Source: Candidatus Tokpelaia sp. JSC161
Lineage (GTDB): Bacteria > Pseudomonadota > Alphaproteobacteria > Rhizobiales > Rhizobiaceae
Direction of reading: 5' to 3'
DNA: 64,000 bases
Assembly: GCA_003331105.1 (NCBI GenBank)
Contig: QEND01000001.1
Span: forward strand, 434,001 to 498,000
Below the pieces are notes generated by a model. That model was not told where the DNA came from. It worked only from the letters and a program-made list of their open reading frames with translations, and searched no databases. Of this stretch, positions 47,641 to 58,015 are shown in pieces. Each line of letters opens with the position of its first letter. Within the stretch, counting starts at the first letter, position 1. Position numbers and translations under genes: made by a program.

Positions 47641-49561
47641 TTATCTCAACAACATCCCTTGGACAAGAAAGAAACCCAACGACTCCCAATATCATAAAAA
47701 CTCCTCCAAGCCAAATAGAAAGCACATGAGGCTTCCAAAAAATATGAACAAGCGCCTTTTTTTGATCGAGAGCATCTCCTACTACAACAATATAATATTG
47801 GGACAAACCATCATATAATAAACCTACTTCCGTCGTCTGACCACCTTCTAATGGAAAAAATCGCCTAGACGCTACAATATTACCTCTGATTCCTTTTCTA
47901 GTCATCATGACGAAATGTAACCGATATTCCTGATAATTAGGTCCGTCATAAATATCATATCCCTGAAAACAAATATATTTTCCAGCAAAAAAAACTATAT
48001 CTCCTACTCTAAGATTGACAAGAAGCTCTTTTGTAAATCCTGAAACAGACAAGATCCCAAATAAAGTAATTCCTACCCCTAAATGAGCACAGCTACTTCC
48101 CAAAAAAGAAATGCTTCTTTTCCAAGAAAAAAAAGGTGTTCTGAATATCGTCCTAGAAATATGCGCAATACTGCCAGCAACAACCCAAGAAGCAATTCCA
48201 AGACCGCTACTCACAAAAAACATTTTTCTCCCTGTTATATAAAAATAAAAAAAGACAGCTAGAGCAATCGCCAAACTTAACCAAAGCCTCTCTGCCATAA
48301 GAAAAATATCTCCTTTGCTCCATGATAGAAAAGGACCCAAGGGGAGAACACCTAAAATTAACAACATTAAAGGGCAAAATGTTAAATTAAAAAACGTAGC
48401 ACCTACTGCAATTTTTATACCCATGAAGGTTTCTAAAAACAGAGGGAAAAGGGTCCCAAGAAAAATAATTCCTGTCGCTATAATTAAAAAGCAATTATTA
48501 AAAATCAAAGCTCCCTCACGCGAGAAAGGTTGAAAAAGAATAGTCTCTTTAATTAAATGTGCCCGAAACGCAAAAAGAAAAAGCGTACAACCAATCAAAA
48601 ATGAACAAATAAAAAGAAGAACGAGAGCAGAAGAAGGATAAGGATAAGTAGCAAAACTATGAACTGATGTTAAAAGATTAGAGCGAGAAATCAAAGTCCC
48701 CAATAAACACAAAGAAAAAGTGATAATTGCTAAAAATAAAGTCCACTTTTTGAGAAGTTTTTTCTTTTCAAGAACAATGATAGAATGTAACAATGCTGTG
48801 CTCGAAAGCCAAGGCATCAGAGAAACATTTTCAACTGGATCCCAAAACCAATAGCCACCCCAGCCAAGCTCATAATAAGCCCAGTAAGATCCACTGATGA
48901 TACCAGCAGTTAAAAAAGACCAGGAAACCAATACCCATGGACGAATCCAGCCACAAAAGCCTGAATCTAGCTTTCCTTCAATCAAAGCCGCGATAGAAAA
49001 AGAAAAAGAAATAGAAAAACCAACATACCCTAAATAAAGTAACGGAGGATGCCATAAAATGCTCATATCTTGCAAAATAGGATTCAGACCATTACCCTGA
49101 AGAGCAGGAGGATCCAAGCGTTGAAAAGGATTAGATGTAAAAAGAATAAAACAAAGAAATACAGAGACAATAACGCATTGAGATATTAATACCAATTTTG
49201 CACAATGAACTGGTAATTTTCTATGAAAGAGAGAAAAAATAGCAGTGAAAAATGTTAAAAACAGTATCCAAAGCAGCATAGAGCCTGCATAATTCCCCCA
49301 TACAGCACTGATCTTGAAAAACAAAGGTTCCTCTGAATGAGAATTCAGTGCAACATTGAAAACAGAAAAATCTGATATGATATAAGCATAAACTAAAAGA
49401 AAAAAGGATAACCCAACTAGGATAAAAATCAAGATTGCAATCAAACGGGCTAGCATATAGCCTTCTTCTTTATGAAAAAGACTGAAAAGCAGAACAGCAC
49501 CTTGATACAAGCTAAAGACAAAGGCTAGAATAAGTAAAAAGTAGCCTATTTCAGGGGCCAT
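47621..49561 (-). CDS. ccmF: Cytochrome c-type biogenesis protein CcmF (CycK)
   Basis: Heme ligation subunit of the system I cytochrome c maturation machinery, an inner-membrane protein with about 15 spans. The tryptophan-rich heme-handling WWD motif is present (GWGGYWFWDPVENVSLMPWL), with flanking conserved histidines. Start ATG 49561 overlaps the ccmE stop by 11 nt, with GGTGGAG just upstream, and gives a family-like N-terminus MAPEIGYFLLILAF; an upstream ATG at 49597 exists. Length is about 646 residues. The partner CcmH is not found downstream. Confidence 0.93.
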   Translation of the reverse strand: MAPEIGYFLLILAFVFSLYQGAVLLFSLFHKEEGYMLARLIAILIFILVGLSFFLLVYAYIISDFSVFNVALNSHSEEPLFFKISAVWGNYAGSMLLWILFLTFFTAIFSLFHRKLPVHCAKLVLISQCVIVSVFLCFILFTSNPFQRLDPPALQGNGLNPILQDMSILWHPPLLYLGYVGFSISFSFSIAALIEGKLDSGFCGWIRPWVLVSWSFLTAGIISGSYWAYYELGWGGYWFWDPVENVSLMPWLSSTALLHSIIVLEKKKLLKKWTLFLAIITFSLCLLGTLISRSNLLTSVHSFATYPYPSSALVLLFICSFLIGCTLFLFAFRAHLIKETILFQPFSREGALIFNNCFLIIATGIIFLGTLFPLFLETFMGIKIAVGATFFNLTFCPLMLLILGVLPLGPFLSWSKGDIFLMAERLWLSLAIALAVFFYFYITGRKMFFVSSGLGIASWVVAGSIAHISRTIFRTPFFSWKRSISFLGSSCAHLGVGITLFGILSVSGFTKELLVNLRVGDIVFFAGKYICFQGYDIYDGPNYQEYRLHFVMMTRKGIRGNIVASRRFFPLEGGQTTEVGLLYDGLSQYYIVVVGDALDQKKALVHIFWKPHVLSIWLGGVFMILGVVGFLSCPRDVVEINDGFVL

Positions 49562-49967
49562 ACTCCACCATATCTTTTGCTCTATATTTTTCATCATGTC
49601 TTACTAAAAGACGTTCAGCAACAAAAATATTTTTTATAAAGTGACCTTCAACAATGACACTCTGCCCTTCGTGAAAAAAATCTGGCACAATACCTCTAAA
49701 AGACACCTCTTCACTAGAATGCACATCTGCTACTCTAAATCGGATCTCACCCGGTGAATGATATTCGATTCTTCCTACATCCCCAGCAATCCTGAATGAT
49801 CTCTGCAACACCCGATCTCTCTGAGTAATCTCTGATGGCAGACGAAAAAAGCTGGATGTTTGACGCAAGGCAACGACTATAAAGCTTATAGCAGAAAGTA
49901 CAAGACAGACAGCACCAAAAATAATCCAAAATTGCCTTCTATGAAAAATACTACAAATCTGATACAT
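49551..49967 (-). CDS. ccmE: Cytochrome c-type biogenesis heme chaperone CcmE (CycJ)
   Basis: Periplasmic heme chaperone anchored by one N-terminal span (about residues 13-32). The heme-binding histidine lies in the family motif LVRHDEKY near residue 125. Length of 138 residues is at the short end because the C-terminal tail is trimmed. It sits between ccmI and ccmF, overlapping ccmF. The conserved order is cycH-cycJ-cycK. Confidence 0.93.
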   Translation of the reverse strand: MYQICSIFHRRQFWIIFGAVCLVLSAISFIVVALRQTSSFFRLPSEITQRDRVLQRSFRIAGDVGRIEYHSPGEIRFRVADVHSSEEVSFRGIVPDFFHEGQSVIVEGHFIKNIFVAERLLVRHDEKYRAKDMVEYGP

Positions 49968-49999
49968 CTCATACGTCCTACACAGACCCTCGCTCTTCT

Positions 50000-50434
50000 T
50001 TATTTGTTTCTCTCTTCTTCAACGCCAGTTAATGCAAGTGCGTAACCTAACATACGAGTCGCATTCTTCCCATTTACAACAATAGCCAAACGATAGGTAT
50101 CTAATGCTTTCTGAAACAAACCCGCACTAAGATATAAAGTAGCAAGATTCTCCAAAAAATAACTATCTCGTCGATTCCGAGTTAATAGCACCTCAGCCCG
50201 GACAAGCTTTTCAGAAAAATCAAGCGTGATAGGATCACGTTCTAACAAGAAAGAAAAAGGATGAGACGAGACTTGAGGAGAACCAGCAAAAATATAAATG
50301 ACCAAAGAAATAAGGGGAACAACGAACAAACATAACTTTAAAAAAGAGAAAAAATCTGAATCCTTTTTTCTAGCTAAAATAAAAGCTGTTACAATCAACA
50401 AGAATAGAAACCCACAAATCGCATATGCTTCCAC
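50000..50434 (-). CDS. ccmI: Short CcmI/CycH-like cytochrome c biogenesis protein
   Basis: Position before ccmE and two N-terminal membrane spans (about residues 5-21 and 33-49) match CcmI, which binds apocytochrome c. A single TPR-like segment follows (FLENLATLYLSAGLFQKALDTYRLA). At 144 residues it is much shorter than the roughly 350-400 residues usual for rhizobial CycH, so most of the TPR domain is lost. The start is GTG 50434 with a weak ribosome site. It could be functional in a reduced form or a remnant; the reading frame is clean. Confidence 0.7.
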   Translation of the reverse strand: MEAYAICGFLFLLIVTAFILARKKDSDFFSFLKLCLFVVPLISLVIYIFAGSPQVSSHPFSFLLERDPITLDFSEKLVRAEVLLTRNRRDSYFLENLATLYLSAGLFQKALDTYRLAIVVNGKNATRMLGYALALTGVEEERNK

Positions 50435-50455
50435 AGACCAACACCATCAGTCAAC

Positions 50456-51427
50456 TTACAAACGCAAAATTATAGAACCCCATGCAAACCCTCCTCCCAT
50501 AGCCTGCAGCATGATTAAATCACCTTTCCTCAAACGCCCATCTTTGTCTGCAACAGCAAGAGCAAGAGGAACAGAAGCTGCAGATGTATTCCCATGCTTA
50601 TCAACAGTAATCACAACCTTGTCATCAGAAATTCCAAGTCTATGAGTCAAAGACTCAATAATCCGTCTGTTAGCTTGATGTGGAATGAACCAATCAATAT
50701 TTGGAGCCGTGATTCCTACAATCTCCAAACAAGCATCGACAACATCACTAATCATACCTACCGCGTATTTAAAAACCTCCCGTCCCTCCATACATAAATG
50801 ACCTGTGGTCTGTGTTGTGGAAGGCCCCCCATCTACATAAAGCTTTTCTATGTGCCTACCGTCTGAACGCAGTATCGAGGCTAAAATCCCATAATCTTGA
50901 CTATCTCCTTTTCCTTCTCTTGCTTCAAGAATCACAGCACCCGCTCCATCTCCAAATAAAACGCAAGTGGTCCGATCTTTCCAATCTAAAAGACGTGAAA
51001 AAGTCTCTGATCCAATCACTAAAGCCCTTCTCGCTGTCTTACAGCGGATATAAAGATCCGCTGTTGTCATAGCAAAAATAAAACCAGAACACACTGCCTG
51101 GATATCAAAAGCAAAACCATGTGCCATTCCTAAGGCTCTTTGTATTTCTGTCGCAGAAGCAGGAAACGTATGATCTGGTGTTGATGTTGCTAGAATGATC
51201 ATATCAATATCCTGAATCCCTAGTCGTGCATCTTCAAGAGCAGCCTGTGCAGCCTGCGTGCCAAGTGTAACAGTCGTCTCACCCTCTCCAGCAATATAAC
51301 GCTGCCGAATACCAGTACGCTGATGAATCCATTCATCTGAAGTATCTACAATTTCTTCTAAATCTGCGTTTTTCACAACACGCTTTGGCAAAGCCATACC
51401 GATACCACAAATGGCAGATCGTATCAT
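50456..51427 (-). CDS. fabH: 3-oxoacyl-[ACP] synthase III (FabH)
   Basis: Starts fatty acid chains from acetyl-CoA and malonyl-ACP. Catalytic C113 in AVCSGF, with His in [10 protein letters not shown] and Asn in KHGNTSAAS completing the triad. Length of 323 residues from ATG 51427 (GGGGA upstream) is normal; the GTG at 51442 is less likely. It follows plsX and DUF177 in the order common in alphaproteobacteria. The ihfA gene that often follows fabH is replaced here by ccmI. Confidence 0.96.
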   Translation of the reverse strand: MIRSAICGIGMALPKRVVKNADLEEIVDTSDEWIHQRTGIRQRYIAGEGETTVTLGTQAAQAALEDARLGIQDIDMIILATSTPDHTFPASATEIQRALGMAHGFAFDIQAVCSGFIFAMTTADLYIRCKTARRALVIGSETFSRLLDWKDRTTCVLFGDGAGAVILEAREGKGDSQDYGILASILRSDGRHIEKLYVDGGPSTTQTTGHLCMEGREVFKYAVGMISDVVDACLEIVGITAPNIDWFIPHQANRRIIESLTHRLGISDDKVVITVDKHGNTSAASVPLALAVADKDGRLRKGDLIMLQAMGGGFAWGSIILRL

Positions 51428-51528
51428 TTTTATCCCCAGCACTTTTTATACAAGAAGCAGGTCATTCAATTCAAGGCCCTACTTATTTCGGAGAAACAAC
51501 ATCATTCGACAATAGAAAAAAATAAGAT

Positions 51529-52542
51529 CTATTTTTCATGAAAATGGCGTAAATCGGCAGAAATTTTTTCAAGAAGACCACCTTGTACCATCTCATATCC
51601 AATCCTTAATGCAGAAGAAAAACCCTCAGCATCAGTACCTCCATGACTCTTAATCACGACTCCGTTTAAACCTAAAAGCATCCCGCCATTAACCCTCCTT
51701 GGATCAATTTTCTGACGAAAACGGCGAAAAGCACCAGAAGATAAAAGATAGCCAAGACGAGATAAAATTGAATCACTCATAGCATCCCTTAGAATTTTGG
51801 CGGCTTGTCGGACAGTCCCCTCCGCAGTCTTCAGAGCAATATTGCCAACAAACCCTTCTGTTACCACAACATCCACAGCGCCTTTTCCAATATCATTTCC
51901 CTCAACAAACCCTCGATATTCAAGCCCTTCAAAAGTCATATCTCTAAGAATATGAGCAGCTTTTTTAATTTCTTCAAGTCCCTTAACTGCTTCTCTACCA
52001 ACATTGAGTAAGCCAACAGTAGGTCTTCTCACATGATAAAGAGCACGAAACATCCCTGCTCCCATAATTGCAAAATCAACAAGCTGATTCGCATCAGCCC
52101 CAATTGTCGCTCCTATATCAAGAACAATACTATCACCACGTATAGTCGGCCATATACCCGCAATCCCAGGTCTTTCAGCTTCAGCTAACATTCGCAGACA
52201 AAAATAAGACTTCGCCATCAGAGCGCCTGTATTCCCTGCAGAAACACAAACATCGGCTTCCCCGTTTTTTACAGATTCGATAGCATGCCACATAGAGGAC
52301 TTACCACGACCACTTCGCAGAGCCTGAGTTGGCTTTTCATCCATTTCTGTTGCAGTTTCCGTTGCACGAAACATACAACTAGCCAAAATAGGGTACTTTC
52401 TCAAAACAGGTTCAACCTTTTCAGCAAGCCCATAGAAAATCAAGCTCATGCCTGGATAACGCTTCAAAGCCAAGGCAGATCCTGCCAGAGTCACCTCTGG
52501 CCCGATATCACCACCCATGACATCGACTGCAATCCTAATCAC
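51529..52542 (-). CDS. plsX: Phosphate acyltransferase PlsX
   Basis: Makes acyl-phosphate from acyl-ACP for phospholipid synthesis. The N-terminal [16 protein letters not shown] and the [12 protein letters not shown] motif are characteristic. I start at GTG 52542, with AGGAAG 6 nt upstream, because the upstream frame (from 52584) is not family-like. Length is 337 residues. It is between DUF177 and fabH, all minus strand, the usual lipid gene cluster. Confidence 0.95.
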   Translation of the reverse strand: MIRIAVDVMGGDIGPEVTLAGSALALKRYPGMSLIFYGLAEKVEPVLRKYPILASCMFRATETATEMDEKPTQALRSGRGKSSMWHAIESVKNGEADVCVSAGNTGALMAKSYFCLRMLAEAERPGIAGIWPTIRGDSIVLDIGATIGADANQLVDFAIMGAGMFRALYHVRRPTVGLLNVGREAVKGLEEIKKAAHILRDMTFEGLEYRGFVEGNDIGKGAVDVVVTEGFVGNIALKTAEGTVRQAAKILRDAMSDSILSRLGYLLSSGAFRRFRQKIDPRRVNGGMLLGLNGVVIKSHGGTDAEGFSSALRIGYEMVQGGLLEKISADLRHFHEK

Positions 52543-52606
52543 AAAAATCTTCCTATAACATAATAGACAATTAAAATTATTCACTTTTTTCGTTAGAAAA
52601 TAATTT

Positions 52607-53191
52607 CTATGAATTCTTCAAAAACCTAAGAACAGAAAAATGAGAAAAACGACTTATTTCTTTTTTCTCAGGCAATAGATCAAACATCAGATCAAAAGAT
52701 GCTCCGGATTTACGTGGATAAAGATCAAGAGACAGTTCAAAACTTTCTTCCACAACAGCACCAAGATCAATTTCATTCCCATCAAAAACATCAAAATCAT
52801 CTACTCCATCTAAAAATACTTCTCGTCTATCCAACTGATATTTTTGAGAAATATAAAAAACATCAAAATTCCAATCTATATCATTTTCTACTACTTCTGC
52901 TGTTATAATACATTTCTGACGCACTGAAGCCTTAATAGATCCCTTGACTCTTAACCCATCATTTTCCCATAAAAAAACATGCAAATCAGCTGAAAATTTA
53001 TCCACACCAAGAATCGCATGATTCCTTGCTAATTTCTGATTAGCCTTATTATCTGCTTGCAAAGTCAAATGAAACCCCTTCACTGGAACGCAAGACACCT
53101 TCATAGGGTAGGAAAAAACAAATTCCATCATAGATTCAACCAAATGAGGTATGGTATTCCTTGATTCTCTAATACAAACATCATTCCTCAC
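52607..53191 (-). CDS. DUF177 (YceD-like) protein
   Basis: The alphaproteobacterial form of the YceD/DUF177 family, 194 residues. The C-terminal segment with [26 protein letters not shown] and the central CIITAEVVE stretch are family-like. YceD in other bacteria affects 23S rRNA maturation and is often linked to rpmF, which here is elsewhere. It lies upstream of plsX in the lipid cluster. Function is otherwise unknown. Confidence 0.8.
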   Translation of the reverse strand: MRNDVCIRESRNTIPHLVESMMEFVFSYPMKVSCVPVKGFHLTLQADNKANQKLARNHAILGVDKFSADLHVFLWENDGLRVKGSIKASVRQKCIITAEVVENDIDWNFDVFYISQKYQLDRREVFLDGVDDFDVFDGNEIDLGAVVEESFELSLDLYPRKSGASFDLMFDLLPEKKEISRFSHFSVLRFLKNS

Positions 53192-53315
53192 TTGTTCATA
53201 GATTGACGATCTCTCTTGAAACTGCTTTTCTTTGCAAGAAACTTCTCATTATTATAGAAGTCAAGTCACTTTACTCATCCTCGCTAAGAGAACAAGGAAT
53301 AATCTAGCCTGACTC

Positions 53316-53819
53316 ATGATTAATATTACTCAAATCAAATATTTTCTCTCAAAACTTTGCTTAATAGGCACACTGATAGCAAGCGCTTGCAGTACAAGCA
53401 CTATTCTTCAAACAAGCAAAATTTATAATGAAGGCTATATAGTCGATCCTCAAGCATTGAAAACAATACCTCCTGGATCAAGCCGGGAACAAGTTTTACT
53501 TGCACTTGGGTCCCCTTCCATAAAAACTATATTCAACAATGAAGTCTTTTACTATATATCACAGATCCAATACCGCCGGGCACAATTTACGAAAACACAA
53601 ATTATGGAGCGTCATATTCTAGCTATTTATTTTAATAAGCAAGAAAAAGTAAGCAAAATTGCAAATTACGATCTAAAAGATGGAAAATTATTGAACTCAT
53701 CTTCTAAAACTACACCCACAGGCGGCAAAGAAGAATCTTTCCTCAGTCAGCTCATATCAGGAGCACGAATAATCCTACCATCCCTTACCAGTCAGTCTCA
53801 GGTACCCCATATACTTTAA
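53316..53819 (+). CDS. bamE: Outer membrane assembly lipoprotein BamE (SmpA/OmlA)
   Basis: Lipoprotein of the beta-barrel assembly machinery. The signal sequence ends in the lipobox LIASAC, with lipidated C25. The BamE fold core is seen as GSSREQVLLALGSPS and VFYYISQIQYRRAQF. Length of 167 residues exceeds the short enterobacterial form but is typical of alphaproteobacteria. It is the only plus-strand gene in this stretch and converges with nusB with a 1-bp gap. Confidence 0.9.
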   Translation: MINITQIKYFLSKLCLIGTLIASACSTSTILQTSKIYNEGYIVDPQALKTIPPGSSREQVLLALGSPSIKTIFNNEVFYYISQIQYRRAQFTKTQIMERHILAIYFNKQEKVSKIANYDLKDGKLLNSSSKTTPTGGKEESFLSQLISGARIILPSLTSQSQVPHIL

Positions 53820-53820
53820 A

Positions 53821-54288
53821 CTACTTCCTCAGCTCTTTTGCTAATTGATCAAGCAACGCATTAAGTAATCTTGGTTCATCAGTCAAAAAAAAAGATTTTG
53901 CAATATCAATATATTCCGAAAGTATCACCGGAATTGGAATATCCTTCCGATTCTTGAGTTCCCAAACTCCAGCTCGAATAATTGCTCTTAATGTTGTATC
54001 CAAACGAGACAATGGCCAAGAATCAGGAAGTCTCTTCCGAATAATTGGATCCAGTCTTTTTTGCTCTGCGACAACTCCGGTAATAATAGAACGAAACCAC
54101 TGAAAATCAGCTGGAAGATACTGTTCTCCATCAATGTTCTTGCCTAAACGAAAAACTTCATATTCTACTGTAATTTCGATAAGACCCGTCCCCGCAATAT
54201 CCATCTGATATAAGGCTTGCACAGCGGCTAAACGCGCCGCCCCTCTTTTATTCGCCTTCCGAAATCGTGATTCTGAAATGTCAGACAC
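53821..54288 (-). CDS. nusB: Transcription antitermination factor NusB
   Basis: Binds boxA RNA with NusE for rRNA antitermination. The 155-residue helical protein has [19 protein letters not shown] near the N-terminus and the C-terminal [22 protein letters not shown] with [14 protein letters not shown], the family signature. It overlaps the ribH stop by 1 bp, a conserved rhizobial neighbour. Confidence 0.94.
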   Translation of the reverse strand: MSDISESRFRKANKRGAARLAAVQALYQMDIAGTGLIEITVEYEVFRLGKNIDGEQYLPADFQWFRSIITGVVAEQKRLDPIIRKRLPDSWPLSRLDTTLRAIIRAGVWELKNRKDIPIPVILSEYIDIAKSFFLTDEPRLLNALLDQLAKELRK

Positions 54289-54743
54289 TAAGAAACTCCA
54301 AGAGTTCTCTTTAGAGCAATAACATCAAGCATTGCTCTAGCAGCAAAAGCTCCTTTATTATTTATTGAACTTGTTCTATCATGAGCCTGCGTTTCATCAT
54401 ATACAGTAATAATACCATTTCCAATAGCAAGATTCTGAGCTATAGTAAGATCTATAAGTCCTCTAAAAGATTCCTTTGCAACAAGATTAAAATGATATGT
54501 TTGACCACGTATAACACAACCTAATGCAATATAACCATCATAAAAAACCCTTCCCTGAGCAGCAGAAGAAATAACACCCGGGATTTCAAGAGCTCCAGGT
54601 GTCGTTAGGATATCATAACTAACTCCAACCTTATCCAAAACAGATCTTGCTCCTGCGAGTAGACCATTAGAATATTTTTCATAAAAACGAGCTTCAACAA
54701 TTAATACATTTAACTTTTCCAACAAATTTTTATTTTCCATCAT
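54288..54743 (-). CDS. ribH: 6,7-dimethyl-8-ribityllumazine synthase RibH
   Basis: Penultimate step of riboflavin synthesis. The conserved GALEIPG and [19 protein letters not shown] motifs are present, with the catalytic histidine in TYHFN. Length of 151 residues is standard. Its start overlaps the end of ribE by 14 nt, and its end abuts nusB, so ribD-ribE-ribH-nusB is one operon. Confidence 0.95.
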   Translation of the reverse strand: MMENKNLLEKLNVLIVEARFYEKYSNGLLAGARSVLDKVGVSYDILTTPGALEIPGVISSAAQGRVFYDGYIALGCVIRGQTYHFNLVAKESFRGLIDLTIAQNLAIGNGIITVYDETQAHDRTSSINNKGAFAARAMLDVIALKRTLGVS

Positions 54744-55350
54744 AGCAACCTATTTTGTCTTTATAGATTCCATAACAAGCAAGCATATCGACTTCTGTAT
54801 TAAGAAAATCCCCAACTCTACTTTCACCCCATATTGTCATATCAAGGGTATAGCGAGTTAACAAAACATCAAAAATACTTTTATTTACAAAATTAACTGT
54901 AAGCGATGTACCATTAAGAGCAATAGATCCTTTAGGAATCACAAAAGAAGCTAAATTAGCCGGTAGTTGTATCTTAAAACGACGAGCAAGACCTTCATCT
55001 TGAGCGGCTATAATCTCAGAAATCCCATGAATATGGCCGTATACAAGATGTCCACCTAACTCATCCCCTATCTTAAGCGAGCGTTCTAGATTAATACGCT
55101 CTCCTATCTTCCAAAAAGAAAGTGTACTTAAACGCAATGTTTCTTCCCAAGCTTCAACCTCAAACCAAGGCATCCTTACACCTTTTTCAGATAAGGCAAC
55201 AACAGTTAAACAAATACCAGAACAGGAAATAGAAGCACCCATCTTAAGAGATTCAGACTCATATTGCGAGGAAATGCGCAAGCGCAGCCCCTCTTGCAAA
55301 GAGCTCCTTTCTTCAAGAACTCCAATAGCTGTAACAATACCTGTAAACAT
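54730..55350 (-). CDS. ribE: Riboflavin synthase alpha chain RibE
   Basis: Dismutates two lumazines to riboflavin. It starts [10 protein letters not shown], the invariant N-terminus, and has two internally similar lumazine barrels, with [11 protein letters not shown] in the first and [10 protein letters not shown] in the second. Length of 206 residues is typical. The gene lies 3 nt after ribD and overlaps ribH. No FMN riboswitch is seen upstream of the operon. Confidence 0.95.
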   Translation of the reverse strand: MFTGIVTAIGVLEERSSLQEGLRLRISSQYESESLKMGASISCSGICLTVVALSEKGVRMPWFEVEAWEETLRLSTLSFWKIGERINLERSLKIGDELGGHLVYGHIHGISEIIAAQDEGLARRFKIQLPANLASFVIPKGSIALNGTSLTVNFVNKSIFDVLLTRYTLDMTIWGESRVGDFLNTEVDMLACYGIYKDKIGCYDGK

Positions 55351-55353
55351 TAA

Positions 55354-56490
55354 TTACATCACCCTTGTATATTCTAAGTAAGAATCCTCTTCAAAGGAAT
55401 AACAGCTTATCTTTCGATATTTATTCATTTGATCAGTAAAATCAGGAGCTTTACAGCAATGACCATGAAGAGTCATCGGACTTTTAAACAATATGAGCCT
55501 ATCAACAAAACCATTCATCCAAAAAGAAGAAGCAACTCTTGCTCCACCTTCAACAAGAAGAGAACGAATCCCTTCTGATTCTAAACGACTTAAAAGATCT
55601 TCTAAGTTTATTCTTCCTTCCTCGCTTTTACAAAAAAAAATACGACAACCCGCCGCACTCAAAGCAGCAATTTTCTCAGAATTCTCTAAAAGACTATCTC
55701 CACAAACAATCCATAATGGGACGGTCCTAGCGCTCTTCACTAGATGGCTATTCAAAGAAACCCGTAAATGGCTATCAAGAATCACTCGGATAGGCGATCT
55801 ATCTCCTAACCCTGATAAACGACAATCAAGCATTGGATTATCAACTAAAACCGTTCCAATTCCAATAAGAATAGCATTGCTCTCAGCTCGCAAAAGATGC
55901 ACCTGCGCTCGTGAAACCATTCCAGTAATTTGAGTCTTTCCAATATCCAAGTTCCCGATAAAACCATTCCCTGAAACAGCAAGCTTTAATGTCACATAAG
56001 GCCTGAGTACCCTCTTATGACGGATATACGGCCCAAGGTTTTTCTCTGCTATAGATTTCAAAAAATTCTCGACAACCTCAATCCCAGCTTTTCTTAAACG
56101 ATGAATTCCTTGACCATTCACACGCGGATCAGAATCACGAATAGCAATAAAAACCCTTGCAACTCCAGCCTTAATTAAGGCATCAGCACATGGTGGAGTT
56201 TTCCCGTAATGCGAGCAAGGTTCAAGCGTTACATAAACTGTTGCAGATTCTGCAAGAACACCAGATTCAGCCAAGGCAAGAACTTCAGCATGCGGCCTCC
56301 CACCTTTACCTGTTCTTCCCCGTCCAACAATATAAGATCCCTGCTTCGTGTGCTGCACAATCAAAGCTCCAACAGATGGATTATCACCTGTCTGACCACT
56401 ATGACCATATCCCAATCTTATCGCAGCTTCCATAAAACGCTTATCATCACTCCCAGGCAAAAACGCCTCCTTGAACAGCTCATACCTCAT
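55354..56490 (-). CDS. ribD: Bifunctional deaminase/reductase RibD
   Basis: Deaminates and then reduces the pyrimidine intermediate of riboflavin synthesis. The N-terminal zinc deaminase has HAEVLAL and PCSHYGKTPPC; the C-terminal reductase has RVILDSHLRV and LLVEGGARVASSF. Length of 378 residues is normal. In many rhizobia nrdR separates glyA and ribD; here only 58 bp lie between them, with no gene. Confidence 0.95.
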   Translation of the reverse strand: MRYELFKEAFLPGSDDKRFMEAAIRLGYGHSGQTGDNPSVGALIVQHTKQGSYIVGRGRTGKGGRPHAEVLALAESGVLAESATVYVTLEPCSHYGKTPPCADALIKAGVARVFIAIRDSDPRVNGQGIHRLRKAGIEVVENFLKSIAEKNLGPYIRHKRVLRPYVTLKLAVSGNGFIGNLDIGKTQITGMVSRAQVHLLRAESNAILIGIGTVLVDNPMLDCRLSGLGDRSPIRVILDSHLRVSLNSHLVKSARTVPLWIVCGDSLLENSEKIAALSAAGCRIFFCKSEEGRINLEDLLSRLESEGIRSLLVEGGARVASSFWMNGFVDRLILFKSPMTLHGHCCKAPDFTDQMNKYRKISCYSFEEDSYLEYTRVM

Positions 56491-56548
56491 TCCATACGTA
56501 CGATAAAAGCATTCTTAGACTACACTCAGCTTTCTTAAGTCAAAATAC

Positions 56549-57829
56549 CTAGAAACTAGGATAGAAAGGAAACCTCTCCGTACACAGTCTAACCTTTTTA
56601 TAGACCTCTTTCTCAACAAAAACATTATCTTCATCTAAATCCGTTTTTTTTAAACCATCTAAGACTTCAGAAATAAAAAAACCAATATCTCTAAATTCCT
56701 CTAACCCAAAACCGCGTGTTGTAGCAGAAGGGGTACCAAGACGGATCCCAGACGTTATAAATGGCTTTTCAGAATCAAAGGGAATAGCATTTTTATTACA
56801 AATAATATGAGCACGAGCCAGAGCTGCTTCAGCACGGTGACCTGTCAATCCTTTAGAACGTAAATCAAGTAACATTAAATGATTATCCGTTCCACCAGAT
56901 ACAATATCAAACCCGCTCTTTCGAAGAACATTTGCTAACATATTAGCATTCGCTATGATATTCGCCGCATATTTTTTAAAATCCGGTTTCAATGCCTCAC
57001 CAAAAGCAACAGCTTTTGCAGCAATAGCGTGCATCAAAGGTCCTCCCTGCAAGCCAGGAAAAACAGCAGAATCAACTTTCTTAGCAATACAAGCATCATT
57101 TGTCAGAATCAGACCACCACGCGGTCCACGCAAAGACTTATGCGTCGTTGTCGTCACAACATGAGCAAAAGGGATAGGCGATGGATGCAAGCCAGCAGCT
57201 ACAAGACCAGCAATATGAGCCATATCAACCATCAACCAAGCTCCGACATCATCCGCAATTTTACGAAAACGCTTCCAATCCCATATACGAGAATACGCAG
57301 TTCCTCCAGCTAGAATAAGCTTTGGTTTGTATTTAAAAGCCAACGCACAAATTTCATCCATATCAAGCATATGATCATTAGAGCTTACCCCATAAGATAC
57401 AACATTAAACCACTTCCCAGACATGTTAACCGGAGATCCATGCGTAAGGTGACCACCTGAATTCAGATCCAATCCCATAAAAGTATCACCAGGTTTAAGT
57501 AAAGCTAAAAACACAGCTTGATTCATTTGACTCCCAGAATTAGGCTGTACATTTGCAAAAGCGCACCCAAATAACCTCTTAGCTCTATTAATAGCAAGAT
57601 CTTCAACTTCATCAACGAATGTACACCCGCCGTAATAGCGCTTTCCTGGATAGCCTTCAGCATATTTATTAGTTAAAATAGACCCCTGCGCTTCAAGAAC
57701 AGCCCGGGAGACAATATTTTCAGAAGCAATGAGATTGATCTCATCACGTTGACGAAATAACTCACCACGAATTATATGAAACACATTGGAATCAACAGAT
57801 TCTAAACTGTCCTTAAAAAAACAAAACAC
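56549..57829 (-). CDS. glyA: Serine hydroxymethyltransferase
   Basis: PLP enzyme interconverting serine and glycine with tetrahydrofolate. The PLP lysine lies in [16 protein letters not shown]. The N-terminal [18 protein letters not shown] and [13 protein letters not shown] motifs are intact. The start is GTG 57829 with AGAGG 6 nt upstream. Length of 426 residues fits. It supplies glycine and one-carbon units to the folate pathway encoded partly in this window (folP, folK). Confidence 0.97.
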   Translation of the reverse strand: MFCFFKDSLESVDSNVFHIIRGELFRQRDEINLIASENIVSRAVLEAQGSILTNKYAEGYPGKRYYGGCTFVDEVEDLAINRAKRLFGCAFANVQPNSGSQMNQAVFLALLKPGDTFMGLDLNSGGHLTHGSPVNMSGKWFNVVSYGVSSNDHMLDMDEICALAFKYKPKLILAGGTAYSRIWDWKRFRKIADDVGAWLMVDMAHIAGLVAAGLHPSPIPFAHVVTTTTHKSLRGPRGGLILTNDACIAKKVDSAVFPGLQGGPLMHAIAAKAVAFGEALKPDFKKYAANIIANANMLANVLRKSGFDIVSGGTDNHLMLLDLRSKGLTGHRAEAALARAHIICNKNAIPFDSEKPFITSGIRLGTPSATTRGFGLEEFRDIGFFISEVLDGLKKTDLDEDNVFVEKEVYKKVRLCTERFPFYPSF

Positions 57830-58015
57830 ATCGGACCTCTGTCTTAGATTATACTCATTTTATCCTACATCTCGATCCCATTAAAAGCAAGAATCTCTTG
57901 CCCATTCATTCTACATCAATGAAACATATGATTTCTTCAAAATGATTGCAATTTTTCAAGAAAAAACCGTAGAATTCATTATACAAAATCCTAGACCCTA
58001 CGGAGAAAAAAACGC

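Noticed and set aside
56491-56548. FMN riboswitch before the rib genes
   Set aside because: Only 58 bp lie upstream of ribD and no RFN-type conserved segments are visible.
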